Shown: positions 27,630 through 35,893, counted from the first letter of the stretch. The stretch: DNA of 42,009 bases from Psychromonas sp. MB-3u-54 (GCF_002836415.1 NZ_PJBP01000127.1:1-42009), one strand, 5' to 3'. The notes: a model not told the origin generated them from the sequence alone. Made by a program: numbers and translations.

Positions 27630-28844
27630 TTACTGGCGATAGCTTTGCAGAAAACGCCCTATTTTAGTGATTGCCGTAGTGAGTTCGTCAACACGCGGCA
27701 AACAAACAATACGGAAATGATCCGGTGAGTGCCAGTTAAAGCCGGTTCCCTGCACAATTAATATTTTTTCTTCCATCAACAAGTCCATGGCAAAACGCTG
27801 ATCGTCTTTAATATTAAATTGCTTTTGATCCAGTTTAGGGAAAAGGTATAAAGCCCCTTTAGGTTTAGTACAGCTTAACCCGGGAATATCATTAATTAAT
27901 TTCCATGCACTTTGCGTTTGTTCATATAAACGCCCGCCCGGAACGGTTAGCTCATTAATACTTTGATATCCGCCCAGGGAGGTCTGGATTGCATGCTGCA
28001 TCGGCACATTGGCGCATAAACGCATACTGGCGAGCATCTCTAACCCATTAATATAATCACGCGCCTGCTTTTTTGCGCCGCTTATCATCATCCAACCGAC
28101 GCGAAAACCGCAAACCCGATAGGCTTTAGACAGTCCGTCAAAGGTCACAATTAAAATATCGTCAGCCAGGGTGGCCAGTGGAATATGCACCGCATCATCG
28201 TAAACAATCTTTGAATAGATTTCGTCGGAAAAGACAATTAAATTGTGGACCCGGGCAAGTTCTATAATCTGCTCTAATAATTCTCTGCTGTAAACCGCGC
28301 CGGTCGGATTATTGGGATTGATAATAACAATCCCTTTAGTTTTGACCGTGATTTTAGATTTAATATCCTCGATATCGGGATACCAATCTGACTGTTCATC
28401 ACAAATGTAATGGACCGCTTTCCCGCCGGATAAATTTGTTGCGGCTGTCCATAGTGGATAATCCGGTGCCGGCACTAACAGCTCATCACCATTATTTAAC
28501 AAACCCTGCATCGCCATGACAATTAACTCACTGACCCCGTTGCCGATATAAATATCATGGGTATCAAGTGACAGTAAACCTTTCGCCTGATAATGCTGCA
28601 TCACCGATTTTCGTGCAGAAAAAAGGCCTTTACTGTCACAATAACCCTGACTTTGCGGCAGGTTTTTTATCACATCCATCATCACTTCTTCAGGCGCATC
28701 AAAGCCAAACTGGGCAGGATTACCGATATTTAGTTTTAAAATACGTTGTCCTTCTTCCTCGAGTTTATGCGCTTGTTTAAGGACGGGTCCGCGAATGTCA
28801 TAACAGACATTATCTAATTTAGTGGACTTTTGAATGGTATACAT
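27630..28844 (-). CDS. alaA: Alanine transaminase AlaA (PLP class I aminotransferase)
   Basis: With the ATG at 28844 the protein has 404 residues (E. coli AlaA 405). The PLP lysine is Lys240 in FDGLSKAYRV; INPNNPTGAVYS (175-186) and VFSDEIYSKI are cofactor-binding motifs; YDIRGPVL and GYCDSKGLFSAR near the start are nearly identical to AlaA. It makes alanine from pyruvate and glutamate. A GTG two codons upstream is in frame, but GAGG five bases before the ATG supports the shorter form. The gene is divergent from metR, with 184 bases between the two starts. Confidence 0.95.
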   Translation of the reverse strand: MYTIQKSTKLDNVCYDIRGPVLKQAHKLEEEGQRILKLNIGNPAQFGFDAPEEVMMDVIKNLPQSQGYCDSKGLFSARKSVMQHYQAKGLLSLDTHDIYIGNGVSELIVMAMQGLLNNGDELLVPAPDYPLWTAATNLSGGKAVHYICDEQSDWYPDIEDIKSKITVKTKGIVIINPNNPTGAVYSRELLEQIIELARVHNLIVFSDEIYSKIVYDDAVHIPLATLADDILIVTFDGLSKAYRVCGFRVGWMMISGAKKQARDYINGLEMLASMRLCANVPMQHAIQTSLGGYQSINELTVPGGRLYEQTQSAWKLINDIPGLSCTKPKGALYLFPKLDQKQFNIKDDQRFAMDLLMEEKILIVQGTGFNWHSPDHFRIVCLPRVDELTTAITKIGRFLQSYRQ

Positions 28845-28969
28845 GAGCACCTCTTAATGCATAAATTTTAGTAGGTAAAGACAAGTTATTTTTAACTATT
28901 AAACGTACCTGATATTGAAGAGACTGTGAAGCAAATAACAGAGACAATGCAATATTCATGCTTTTATTA

Positions 28970-28982
28970 TGAATTTTTTTCA
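28970..28982. promoter_or_regulatory. Candidate MetR operator
   Basis: TGAATTTTTTTCA matches the MetR consensus TGAA-N5-TTCA with a T at the centre. It lies 46 bases before the metR GTG start and about 125 bases upstream of alaA, where autoregulation by a LysR-type protein would be expected. Confidence 0.5.
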
Positions 28983-29028
28983 AGTATTGTTGTAATAATT
29001 GTAATTTTCTTTGAAAGGGGCTTTCGCT

Positions 29029-29970
29029 GTGATTGAAATCAAACACTTAAAAACCCTGACAACATTAAACGCGACGGGCAGTTTAATTGAGACTGCCCGG
29101 CAATTGCACCTGACCCAATCGGCAATATCACATCAGCTAAAAGAGTTAGAAGGGCGGCTTAATTGCGCTTTATTTATCCGTAAATCCAGACCGATTCGTT
29201 TTACTGTTTCCGGTTTGCGTTTATTAGATTTAGCCGAGCAGGTTTTACCGCAAATTAATAATGCCGAAAGAGATGTTGCGCGTTTTTGTTCAGGGAATGC
29301 TGGTCGTTTACACATGGCCATTGAGTGCCACTCCTGTTTTCAATGGTTGATGCCGGCGATTGATAAATTTCGTGATAGTTGGCCGGAAGTGGAATTAGAT
29401 TTTTGCAGTGGTTTTAGTTTTCTACCTTTACCCGCCTTAAAAAGGGGGGATTTGGATCTTGTTGTGACCTCGGATCCGCAACCTATTGAGGGGATTAGTT
29501 ACATTCCTCTGTTTTGTTATCAGCCGATGCTGGCCTTAAGCCGCCATCATAGATTGGCGCATAAAAGTTATATTGAAGCTGAGGATCTGAGTCAGGAGAC
29601 GTTAATCACTTACCCCGTCGAGAAAGAACGTTTAGATATTTTTAACCTGTTTTTAACCCCCGAAGGGGTCTCCCCGGCAAAAATCCGTCATGCTGATCTT
29701 ACCTTGATGATGCTGCAGTTAGTTGCCAGCGGCAGAGGCGTGGCAGGGTTACCTAACTGGGCTTTATTTGAATATCTGCAAAAAGATTATGTGGTTGCAC
29801 GGCGCTTAGGTAAAGAAGGAATATGGAATACCTTGTATGCCGCAGTACGCGAAGAGCAACAAGGGATGGCCTATTTACAGGATTTTATTAAAACGGCAAT
29901 AAGTTGTTGTTTCAAAGATTTAAAAGGGATCAAAGTTGCCAGTACAGAAGCACCGTATTTTGAAAACTAA
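29029..29970 (+). CDS. metR: LysR-type regulator MetR
   Basis: The product is 313 residues. It begins MIEIKHLKTLTTL like E. coli MetR (MIEVKHLKTLQAL), with a helix-turn-helix at about residues 18-37 (SLIETARQLHLTQSAISHQL) and a substrate-binding domain with AIECHSCFQWLMPAIDKF, nearly identical to MetR. MetR controls methionine biosynthesis (metE, metH, glyA) with homocysteine as coeffector. The GTG at 29029 is preceded by AAAGGGG with 8-base spacing, so I prefer it to the TTG at 29011. The usual divergent partner metE is absent; alaA takes that place. The last 21 codons are tandemly duplicated downstream. Confidence 0.92.
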   Translation: MIEIKHLKTLTTLNATGSLIETARQLHLTQSAISHQLKELEGRLNCALFIRKSRPIRFTVSGLRLLDLAEQVLPQINNAERDVARFCSGNAGRLHMAIECHSCFQWLMPAIDKFRDSWPEVELDFCSGFSFLPLPALKRGDLDLVVTSDPQPIEGISYIPLFCYQPMLALSRHHRLAHKSYIEAEDLSQETLITYPVEKERLDIFNLFLTPEGVSPAKIRHADLTLMMLQLVASGRGVAGLPNWALFEYLQKDYVVARRLGKEGIWNTLYAAVREEQQGMAYLQDFIKTAISCCFKDLKGIKVASTEAPYFEN

Positions 29971-30111
29971 ATGATCCTGAATGTTATTAGAAGTAATACC
30001 TGTTGTTTCAAAGATCTAAAAGGGATCAAAGTGACCAGTACGGAAGCCCCGTTGTTTGAAAAATAAAAAGGTTATAAATTATTCAAGATGATCCTGAATA
30101 TCCTTAGAAGT
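29905..30111 (+). repeat. 96-bp tandem duplication of the metR 3' end
   Basis: TGTTGTTTCAAAGAT starts at 29905 and again at 30001 (period 96). The unit covers the last 21 codons of metR, its stop and the next 34 bases (ATGATCCTGAAT...AGAAGT). The second unit has about 21 extra bases before its own ATGATCCTGAAT (30088). The copies differ at scattered positions, so this is not a sequencing duplicate. Confidence 0.9.
29971..30066 (+). CDS. Putative mini-ORF repeating the MetR C-terminus (31 aa)
   Basis: The ATG directly follows the metR stop (TAAATG) and is in the same frame. The product is MILNVIRSNT followed by CCFKDLKGIKVTSTEAPLFEK, a copy of the MetR tail (CCFKDLKGIKVASTEAPYFEN). There is no separate Shine-Dalgarno, so translation would depend on reinitiation after metR or on stop-codon readthrough, which would append this tail to MetR. 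It may equally be untranslated duplicate DNA. Confidence 0.22.
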   Translation: MILNVIRSNTCCFKDLKGIKVTSTEAPLFEK

Positions 30112-30143
30112 GATCATTATTATCAATAATATGGAGTGAATAA

Positions 30144-31391
30144 ATGGGATGTTGTGACGTACAAGGATTAATGCCTTTTGAGCTGGCATTGGATAAAATG
30201 CAGGCCGCATTAGGCAATGTTTGTCAGGAAATTTCGCAGCCACTGGCACAAGCATTGGGTTACGCATTAGCGCAGGAGATAAAATCACCCTTAAATGTTC
30301 CCTCTTTTAATAATTCGGCAATGGATGGTTATGCCGTTAATCGCGCTGATTTAATTAACTGCTCAGCAGAAAAGCCAGTCACATTAAAGCAAGTTGGCCA
30401 GTCTTTTGCCGGTGCCCCCTATCGCGGTCAGCTAACCTCTGGTGACTGTATTCGCATTATGACCGGTGCAGTGATGCCCGATTGTGCCGACAGCGTGGTC
30501 ATGCAGGAGCGTACTACGGCCAAAGATGGCTTAATTAGTTTTACGCAGTGCCCCAAATTGGCCGATAATGTCCGCTTAGCGGGCGAAGATATTAAACTCG
30601 GTCAACGGGTGCTTTGCCAAGGCCATAAATTAACCCCGCGTGATATCCCTTTAATTGCCTCGCTGGGATTCGCTGATATCCGTGTTTTTAGCAAACTTAA
30701 AGTCGCGGTTATCTCCTCGGGAGACGAACTGAAAAACGTAGGTGAAACACTGGCTGAAGGTGATATTTATGACAGTAATCGTTATGGGATCATCGCGCTA
30801 TTATCCCGCCTGAATGTGGACATTATTGATTTTGGTATTGTCAAAGACGATAAAAACCGGCTCCGCGAGGCCTTTACCAACGCTGATCAGCAAGCCGATG
30901 TGGTGATTAGCAGCGGCGGAGTTTCAGTGGGTGAAGCGGATTTTATTAAAGATATTTTATTAGAATTAGGCAGCATAAATTTTTGGAAATTAGCAATTAA
31001 ACCGGGTAAACCTTTTGCTTTTGGAAAATTACCATCGAGTGTGTTTTTCGGCTTGCCAGGTAATCCTGTTTCCGCTATGGTCACTCTTTACCAGCTTGCT
31101 GTACCCGCGATGGCGACCTTAAGTGGTTTAAATCCTCAGCCTGCCATTCGTTTTAGCGCGATTGCGCAAGAAAAATTTAAAAAATCCCCCGGACGAACCG
31201 ATTTTCAACGTGCAGTATATTCTGTTAATGACAATGGACAGTTAGTTGTACAATCAACTGGGCATCAAGGTTCGGGCGTTTTTAGTTCAATGAGCCAATC
31301 AAATTGTTTTATCGTACTGGAGCAGGATCGCGGTGATGTTAGTGCGGGTGAAACCGTTATTATTGAGCCGTTCAATGCTTTGATGGACTAA
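30144..31391 (+). CDS. moeA: Molybdopterin molybdenumtransferase MoeA
   Basis: The 415-residue protein (E. coli 411) inserts molybdate into adenylylated molybdopterin to finish the molybdenum cofactor. Domain order is standard: an N-terminal MoeA_N region with SFNNSAMDGYAVNRADL and GDCIRIMTGAVMP, the MogA-like domain with VAVISSGDEL, DSNRYGI, ISSGGVSVGEADF and FFGLPGNPVSAMVTLYQL, and the C-terminal domain IV. GGAG about 10 bases upstream of the ATG serves as ribosome-binding site. The moeB gene that follows moeA in E. coli is absent; aroG comes next. Confidence 0.96.
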   Translation: MGCCDVQGLMPFELALDKMQAALGNVCQEISQPLAQALGYALAQEIKSPLNVPSFNNSAMDGYAVNRADLINCSAEKPVTLKQVGQSFAGAPYRGQLTSGDCIRIMTGAVMPDCADSVVMQERTTAKDGLISFTQCPKLADNVRLAGEDIKLGQRVLCQGHKLTPRDIPLIASLGFADIRVFSKLKVAVISSGDELKNVGETLAEGDIYDSNRYGIIALLSRLNVDIIDFGIVKDDKNRLREAFTNADQQADVVISSGGVSVGEADFIKDILLELGSINFWKLAIKPGKPFAFGKLPSSVFFGLPGNPVSAMVTLYQLAVPAMATLSGLNPQPAIRFSAIAQEKFKKSPGRTDFQRAVYSVNDNGQLVVQSTGHQGSGVFSSMSQSNCFIVLEQDRGDVSAGETVIIEPFNALMD

Positions 31392-31473
31392 ACCGTCGCA
31401 GAGACTAACAACATTATTATACAAAAAAATACATTTAACTTTTAAGCACAAAAAGTGCGCTATGGGAACTGCA

Positions 31474-32523
31474 ATGATTAATACCGATGATATACATATT
31501 AAAGCGATAAAAGAGCTATTACCACCTATTGCATTATTAGAAAAATTTCCGAGAACAGCTGCAATCAGCGCAACGGTTAGCAATTCACGCGCAGCAATTC
31601 ATAATATTTTAACTGATCAGGATGATCGTGTTTTAGTGATTATTGGTCCATGTTCAATTCATGATACCAAAGCGGCCCTTGAGTACGCTAAGAAATTGGC
31701 GCCGCTGCGTGAAAAATATAAAGATTCATTAGAAATTGTAATGCGTGTTTATTTTGAGAAACCACGTACCACGGTCGGTTGGAAAGGGCTGATTAATGAT
31801 CCGGAATTAAAAGGCACCTTCAATATTAATAAAGGATTACGCACAGCACGTAAATTATTATTAGATATTAACCAGATGGGGCTACCCGCTGCGACTGAAT
31901 TTTTAGACATGATAACCCCGCAATATGTTGCTGATTTAATGACTTGGGGGGCAATTGGTGCACGTACTACTGAATCACAAGTTCACCGTGAATTAGCATC
32001 GGGCCTATCTTGCCCGGTTGGATTCAAGAATGGCACCGACGGTACCATCAAAGTCGCCGTAGACGCTATCGGCGCGGCTAATGCCCCGCATCACTTCCTG
32101 TCGGTCAACAAGTTTGGTCACAGTGCCATTGTTGAAACCAAAGGTAATCCCGATTGTCATATTATTTTACGCGGCGGTAAAACGCCCAATTATAGTGCTC
32201 AGCATGTTGCTGCTATTAAATCTGATCTGCAAAAATCAGGTTTAGCACAAAAAATAATGGTCGATTTTAGTCACGGAAATTCAGAGAAAAAATTCGAAAA
32301 TCAACTGAAAGTTTGCACTAATGTGAGTGAACAAATTGCAGCGGGTGATAAAGCGATTACCGGTGTGATGGTTGAAAGTCATCTTGTCGAAGGTCGTCAA
32401 GACTTAATCGATGGTGCCTGTGAAACCTACGGTCAAAGTATCACCGATGCTTGTATCGGTTGGGCGGATACCGAAAAACTATTAGCCGAGCTTGCCGAGG
32501 CAGTTATTACCCGTCGTGGTTAA
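31474..32523 (+). CDS. aroG: DAHP synthase AroG, first enzyme of the shikimate pathway
   Basis: The enzyme joins phosphoenolpyruvate and erythrose-4-phosphate. At 349 residues it matches AroG (350) and the sequence is nearly E. coli-like: IKELLPPIALLEKFP, VIIGPCSIHD with the metal-ligand Cys, VMRVYFEKPRTTVGWKGL, SWGAIGARTTESQVHRELASG-type core, FSHGNS, VMVESHLVEG and a final DACIGWADTE. The resemblance is closest to the phenylalanine-sensitive isozyme, but the inhibitor cannot be proved by reading. An ATG at 31462 would add four residues; the ATG at 31474 aligns with the E. coli start. A terminator follows. No clear TyrR box was found upstream. Confidence 0.94.
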   Translation: MINTDDIHIKAIKELLPPIALLEKFPRTAAISATVSNSRAAIHNILTDQDDRVLVIIGPCSIHDTKAALEYAKKLAPLREKYKDSLEIVMRVYFEKPRTTVGWKGLINDPELKGTFNINKGLRTARKLLLDINQMGLPAATEFLDMITPQYVADLMTWGAIGARTTESQVHRELASGLSCPVGFKNGTDGTIKVAVDAIGAANAPHHFLSVNKFGHSAIVETKGNPDCHIILRGGKTPNYSAQHVAAIKSDLQKSGLAQKIMVDFSHGNSEKKFENQLKVCTNVSEQIAAGDKAITGVMVESHLVEGRQDLIDGACETYGQSITDACIGWADTEKLLAELAEAVITRRG

Positions 32524-32548
32524 TAGCAGTCTAGGTTAACGGCTTTAT

Positions 32549-32577
32549 TAAGCACTGTTCAGGCAGTGCTTTTTTTT
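32549..32577 (+). terminator. Intrinsic terminator after aroG
   Basis: AAGCACTG (32550-32557) pairs with CAGTGCTT (32564-32571), loop TTCAGG, followed by a run of T. Confidence 0.92.
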
Positions 32578-32603
32578 ATTCAAAATCTACGTATCGGTAC
32601 AAT

Positions 32604-34022
32604 ATGAAGACTAAAAAGCAACAACTCCTTAATAAAAAGAAACCTATTATGATTTTAGGTTGTACCAGTGATGCCGGTAAATCGCTTATTGTAACGGCGA
32701 TTTGCCGCCTGCTGGCTAATCGCGGGATAAAGGTTGCCCCTTTTAAAGCGCAGAATATGAGTAACAATGCGGCCATTACGGAAGAGGGGTTGGAGATGGG
32801 CCGTGCACAATATCTTCAGGCACTGGCAGCTAAAGCGACCCCCAGCGTATTAATGAATCCGGTGTTATTAAAACCCAGTGCGGAGACCTTTAGTCAGGTG
32901 ATTGTTAATGGGATAGTCAACAATAAAATCAGTCAGTTACCCTGGATGGGCCGTAAATCCCTGCTCTGGAAAGAGGTCCAATATGCACTGCACAGATTAC
33001 AGGATGATTATGAGCAGGTGATTATTGAAGGAGCAGGCAGTCCCGCCGAAATTAATTTAAGGGCGGGCGATATTGTCAATATGTCCGTTGCGCTTGAATG
33101 TCAGGCAGACGTTTATTTGGTCTCAGATATTGACCGCGGTGGATCCTTTGCGCACCTGCTCGGGACTTGGGCATGTTTAGCGCCCGAGGAGCAGAAGTTA
33201 ATTAAAGGATTTGTGCTTAACAAATTTCGCGGTGATCCGCTTTTGCTGGGTAATGCGATGGACTGGTTAGAAGAAAAAACCGGTATTCCTACGGTGGCAA
33301 ATTTACCCTATTATCGCCATCAGTTACCCGAAGAGGATAGCTTCAGGCTGGGGAGTCAATGGCAACGCGGTAAAATTAATGTTGCCCTTATTTATTACCC
33401 TTACGCTGCTAATCTGGATGAGTTTGACCCGTTATTATACCAAGACGATGTTAATCTGGTACCCGTTCATCAAAACAGGGACTTAACCCTCTTCGACGCC
33501 TTGATTTTACCGGGCAGTAAAAACAGTGGTGCCAGTTTGACCTTTTTAAACACCACTGGTCTTGATAAAAGTATTCAGGAGTTCCAAAGGACGGGGAAAT
33601 TGATTATGGGAATTTGTGGCGGATTACAGATTCTCGGAAAAACTATTTTAGATCCGCTTAATATTGAAGATGGCAATAAGCAAGGCTTAGGGTTAATCGC
33701 GCTGCAAACTGAGATTTGCGCCGATAAATCGACTCGACAAATAACCCTTAATTGGCTAGAAAAGCGCATTAAGGGTTATGAAATACACCATGGTAAAACC
33801 ATCACCGATGCTGCGCTTGGTCATTTTATCGCGGCGAACACCGGTTGGCAGCAGGATAATGTTTATACTACTTATATTCATGGTTTATTTGAAAATAAAG
33901 TTTTTTATAACTGGTTTATGAGACAAATTGGCGGACTCGAAAATGGCTTTGAATGGGCGGAACATTTGGATAATGAACTGGATAAATTAGCAGACATGTT
34001 TGCCCAACATGGATGGTTGTAG
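32604..34022 (+). CDS. cobQ: Cobyric acid synthase CobQ/CbiP
   Basis: The 472-residue glutamine-dependent amidotransferase amidates four side chains of adenosylcobyrinic acid a,c-diamide. The N-terminal ATPase domain has a P-loop variant GCTSDAGKS and FKAQNMSNNA; AGSPAEINLRAGDIVNM and VSDIDRGGSFA are CobQ hallmarks. The C-terminal class I glutaminase domain has Cys338 (MGICGGLQILG), YEIHHG and His426 (TYIHGLFEN). No other cobalamin genes lie nearby, which is unusual. There is no good Shine-Dalgarno before the ATG at 32604; an in-frame ATG at 32649, just before the P-loop, is an alternative. The gene converges on pdxH across a short satellite repeat. Confidence 0.93.
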   Translation: MKTKKQQLLNKKKPIMILGCTSDAGKSLIVTAICRLLANRGIKVAPFKAQNMSNNAAITEEGLEMGRAQYLQALAAKATPSVLMNPVLLKPSAETFSQVIVNGIVNNKISQLPWMGRKSLLWKEVQYALHRLQDDYEQVIIEGAGSPAEINLRAGDIVNMSVALECQADVYLVSDIDRGGSFAHLLGTWACLAPEEQKLIKGFVLNKFRGDPLLLGNAMDWLEEKTGIPTVANLPYYRHQLPEEDSFRLGSQWQRGKINVALIYYPYAANLDEFDPLLYQDDVNLVPVHQNRDLTLFDALILPGSKNSGASLTFLNTTGLDKSIQEFQRTGKLIMGICGGLQILGKTILDPLNIEDGNKQGLGLIALQTEICADKSTRQITLNWLEKRIKGYEIHHGKTITDAALGHFIAANTGWQQDNVYTTYIHGLFENKVFYNWFMRQIGGLENGFEWAEHLDNELDKLADMFAQHGWL

Positions 34023-34026
34023 GTAA

Positions 34027-34152
34027 AGCTGTCAGCTTTCTAGCTTTCTAGCTTTCTAGCTTTCGAGCTTTCAGCCGTCAGCCGATAGCCGATAGCCGAT
34101 AGCCGATAGCCGTCAGCTTTCAGCCGTCAGCCGTCAGCTTTCAGCCGTCAGT
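34027..34152. repeat. 7/8-bp degenerate tandem satellite between cobQ and pdxH
   Basis: The run consists of AGCTTTCT-type 8-mers on the left (34034-34065) and AGCCGTC, AGCCGAT and AGCTTTC 7-mers on the right, about 17 units in all. Four identical AGCCGAT units are in a row. It starts 5 bases after the cobQ stop and ends about 3 bases before the pdxH stop, so it fills the convergent gap exactly. Confidence 0.92.
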
Positions 34153-34154
34153 TT

Positions 34155-34808
34155 TTAGGGGTTTAAGCGTTTCACTGTCCAGTTTTTTTCCGTTGGTTGA
34201 TATACAAATCTGTCATGCAAACGATCCGCTTTGCCCTGCCAAAACTCGATGCTTTCAGGAATAACCCGATAGCCTCCCCAAAATTCGGGTAATGGAATTT
34301 CTTTCCCGGAAAATTTTTCTTCAAAATATTTTACTCTTTCTACTAAGGTCTGCCGATCATCAAGCTCCTGGCTTTGATGTGAGGCCCAGGCTCCAATGCG
34401 GCTGCCGCGGCCACGACTTTGAAAATAGGCATTTGATTGCGCGCTGCTGATTCGTTCAACTCTCCCCTCAATACGGACTTGACGTTGCAGTATATTCCAG
34501 TGAAATAAGAGTGCTGCAAAGGGATTTGCTTCGAGATCACGGGCTTTACGGCTGTCATAATTGGTAAAAAAGACAAAACCTTCAGAATCGACTTCTTTTA
34601 ATAATACCATGCGGGAAGAGGGGCGCCCTGAAGGCGTACAAGTTGAAATGGACATAGATTCAGGCAGGATAATACCGGTATCTTGCGCTTTTTTTAACCA
34701 GCCATTAAAAAATAAAATGGGGTCATTCGTTTCTTTTAATGCTTCATTTTCGATTAATACACCTTGACCCAGGGTGAAAGCACAACGAATTTTACTGATA
34801 AGTGACAT
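34155..34808 (-). CDS. pdxH: Pyridoxamine/pyridoxine 5'-phosphate oxidase PdxH
   Basis: The 217-residue FMN enzyme (E. coli 218) makes pyridoxal 5'-phosphate. Motifs: STCTPSGRPSSRMVLLKEVDSEGFVFFTNYDSRKARDL in pieces around residues 55-92 for FMN and substrate binding, AALLFHWNILQRQVRIEGRVER, SRIGAWASHQSQ, and the C-terminal FWQGKADRLHDRFVY ending in RLNP, where the Arg and His of RLHDR contact substrate. It stands alone on the minus strand, between the satellite repeat and epmC. An antisense ORF across the start belongs to the upstream extension of epmC and is not real. Confidence 0.97.
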   Translation of the reverse strand: MSLISKIRCAFTLGQGVLIENEALKETNDPILFFNGWLKKAQDTGIILPESMSISTCTPSGRPSSRMVLLKEVDSEGFVFFTNYDSRKARDLEANPFAALLFHWNILQRQVRIEGRVERISSAQSNAYFQSRGRGSRIGAWASHQSQELDDRQTLVERVKYFEEKFSGKEIPLPEFWGGYRVIPESIEFWQGKADRLHDRFVYQPTEKNWTVKRLNP

Positions 34809-34838
34809 AATATCTTCTTATTTAAATTGGAATTTTAA

Positions 34839-34860
34839 GGGTATACCCAAGCTGCTTCCT
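34839..34860. repeat. Remnant of the TATACCC inverted-repeat end
   Basis: GGGTATACCC followed by AAGCTGCTTC resembles one end of the TATACCCATG-TACTTCAAG family seen at 25815 and 41609. It is in the pdxH-epmC divergent region. No second end is nearby, so it may be a relic or chance. Confidence 0.35.
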
Positions 34861-34902
34861 AAGTGTATAATTTGTTATAAATTTTGTCGAATAATTCAAC
34901 CT

Positions 34903-35499
34903 ATGCTATTGAGAAATGTTGTGCCAGTTTCATTTAATTATCAAGATCTCATCACGCTCTTTAATAACACCTTTGGCGATAGGTTTAATACCGTATTAAT
35001 CGCGGGTGAAGATGAGCCAGTCTACTTACCCGCAGACGTTCAAAACAGGCAACACAGAATCGAATTTGCACATGGTTTTTATGCCAGCGCATTACATGAA
35101 ATCGCACACTGGTTAGTGGCAGGTGAGCAGCGCCGTTTATTGGTTGACTACGGTTATTGGTATGAACCCGATGGTCGTGATGCCAAACTTCAGGCCGAGT
35201 TTGAAAAAGTTGAGATAACACCGCAGGCAATTGAATGGGTATTGGCGGCAAGTTGCGGTTTTAAATTTGATGTCAGCGTGGATAATCTCGGTGGCATTAG
35301 CATTGACCGATTAAGTTTTAAACATAAAGTACATAATAGGGTGATGGGTTATTTAAAAGATGGATTGTCCGAGCGGGCGATGTTGCTTATTAATGCTTTT
35401 CAGGATTTCTATCATACACCGGTTTTATCACCTGAATTGTTTAATTATCAGGGACTCGGGACTGCAGATGCAAATAATATTGGAACCGCTCATGAATAA
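34903..35499 (+). CDS. epmC: EF-P hydroxylase EpmC (YfcM)
   Basis: The protein shows clear similarity to E. coli EpmC: NTVLIAGEDEPVYLPAD, RIEFAHGFYASALHEIAHWLVAG, LVDYGYWYEPDGRDAKLQ and DNLGG. The HEIAH motif (65-69 with this start) is the metal-binding site of the enzyme that hydroxylates the beta-lysylated lysine of EF-P. With the ATG at 34903 it is 198 residues; a GTG at 34921 with GAGA upstream would give a start closer to E. coli (182 aa). epmA, epmB and efp are not in the window. The next gene starts inside its last codons, so both are cotranslated. Confidence 0.93.
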   Translation: MLLRNVVPVSFNYQDLITLFNNTFGDRFNTVLIAGEDEPVYLPADVQNRQHRIEFAHGFYASALHEIAHWLVAGEQRRLLVDYGYWYEPDGRDAKLQAEFEKVEITPQAIEWVLAASCGFKFDVSVDNLGGISIDRLSFKHKVHNRVMGYLKDGLSERAMLLINAFQDFYHTPVLSPELFNYQGLGTADANNIGTAHE

Positions 35500-35893
35500 A
35501 ACTTATCATCATCCGGTGCAGATTTATTACGAAGATACCGACCATTCAGGGGTGGTGTATCACCCTAATTTTCTGAAGTATTTTGAACGGGCCCGTGAGC
35601 ACGTGATTGATAGCAATCTGCTGGATAAATTGTGGCGTGAAAATGGGCTTGGTTTTGCAGTCTATAAAGCCAACATGACCTTTCAAGACGGCGTTGAGTT
35701 TGCTGAAATTTGCGATATTCGCACCTGTTACCAAATTGACGGCAAGTATAAAACCTTATGGAGACAAGAGGTGTGGCGACCTGGCGCGACTAAAGCGGCT
35801 GTTATTGGCGATATCGAAATGGTTTGTCTGGATAAGAATAAACGTTTACAACCCCTACCAGAAAGTATCTTGAGAACGCTGCTTAGTGAATAA
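35492..35893 (+). CDS. YbgC-like acyl-CoA thioesterase (4HBT hot-dog fold)
   Basis: The 133-residue protein is a single-domain hot-dog thioesterase. YYEDTDHSGVVYHPNFLKYFERARE contains the catalytic Asp17, equivalent to Asp18 of E. coli YbgC, and the HPNFLKYFERAR helix typical of the YbgC/FadM group. It hydrolyses acyl-CoA thioesters; the chain length preferred cannot be told. The ATG overlaps epmC by 8 bases, with GGA upstream. There are no tol-pal genes beside it, so it is probably a paralogue of the tol-pal-linked YbgC rather than that gene. Confidence 0.88.
   Translation: MNKTYHHPVQIYYEDTDHSGVVYHPNFLKYFERAREHVIDSNLLDKLWRENGLGFAVYKANMTFQDGVEFAEICDIRTCYQIDGKYKTLWRQEVWRPGATKAAVIGDIEMVCLDKNKRLQPLPESILRTLLSE

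Noticed and set aside
34027-34152. Possible CRISPR array at the cobQ-pdxH satellite
   Set aside because: The units are 7-8 bases with no spacers; it is a simple tandem repeat, and no cas genes are present.
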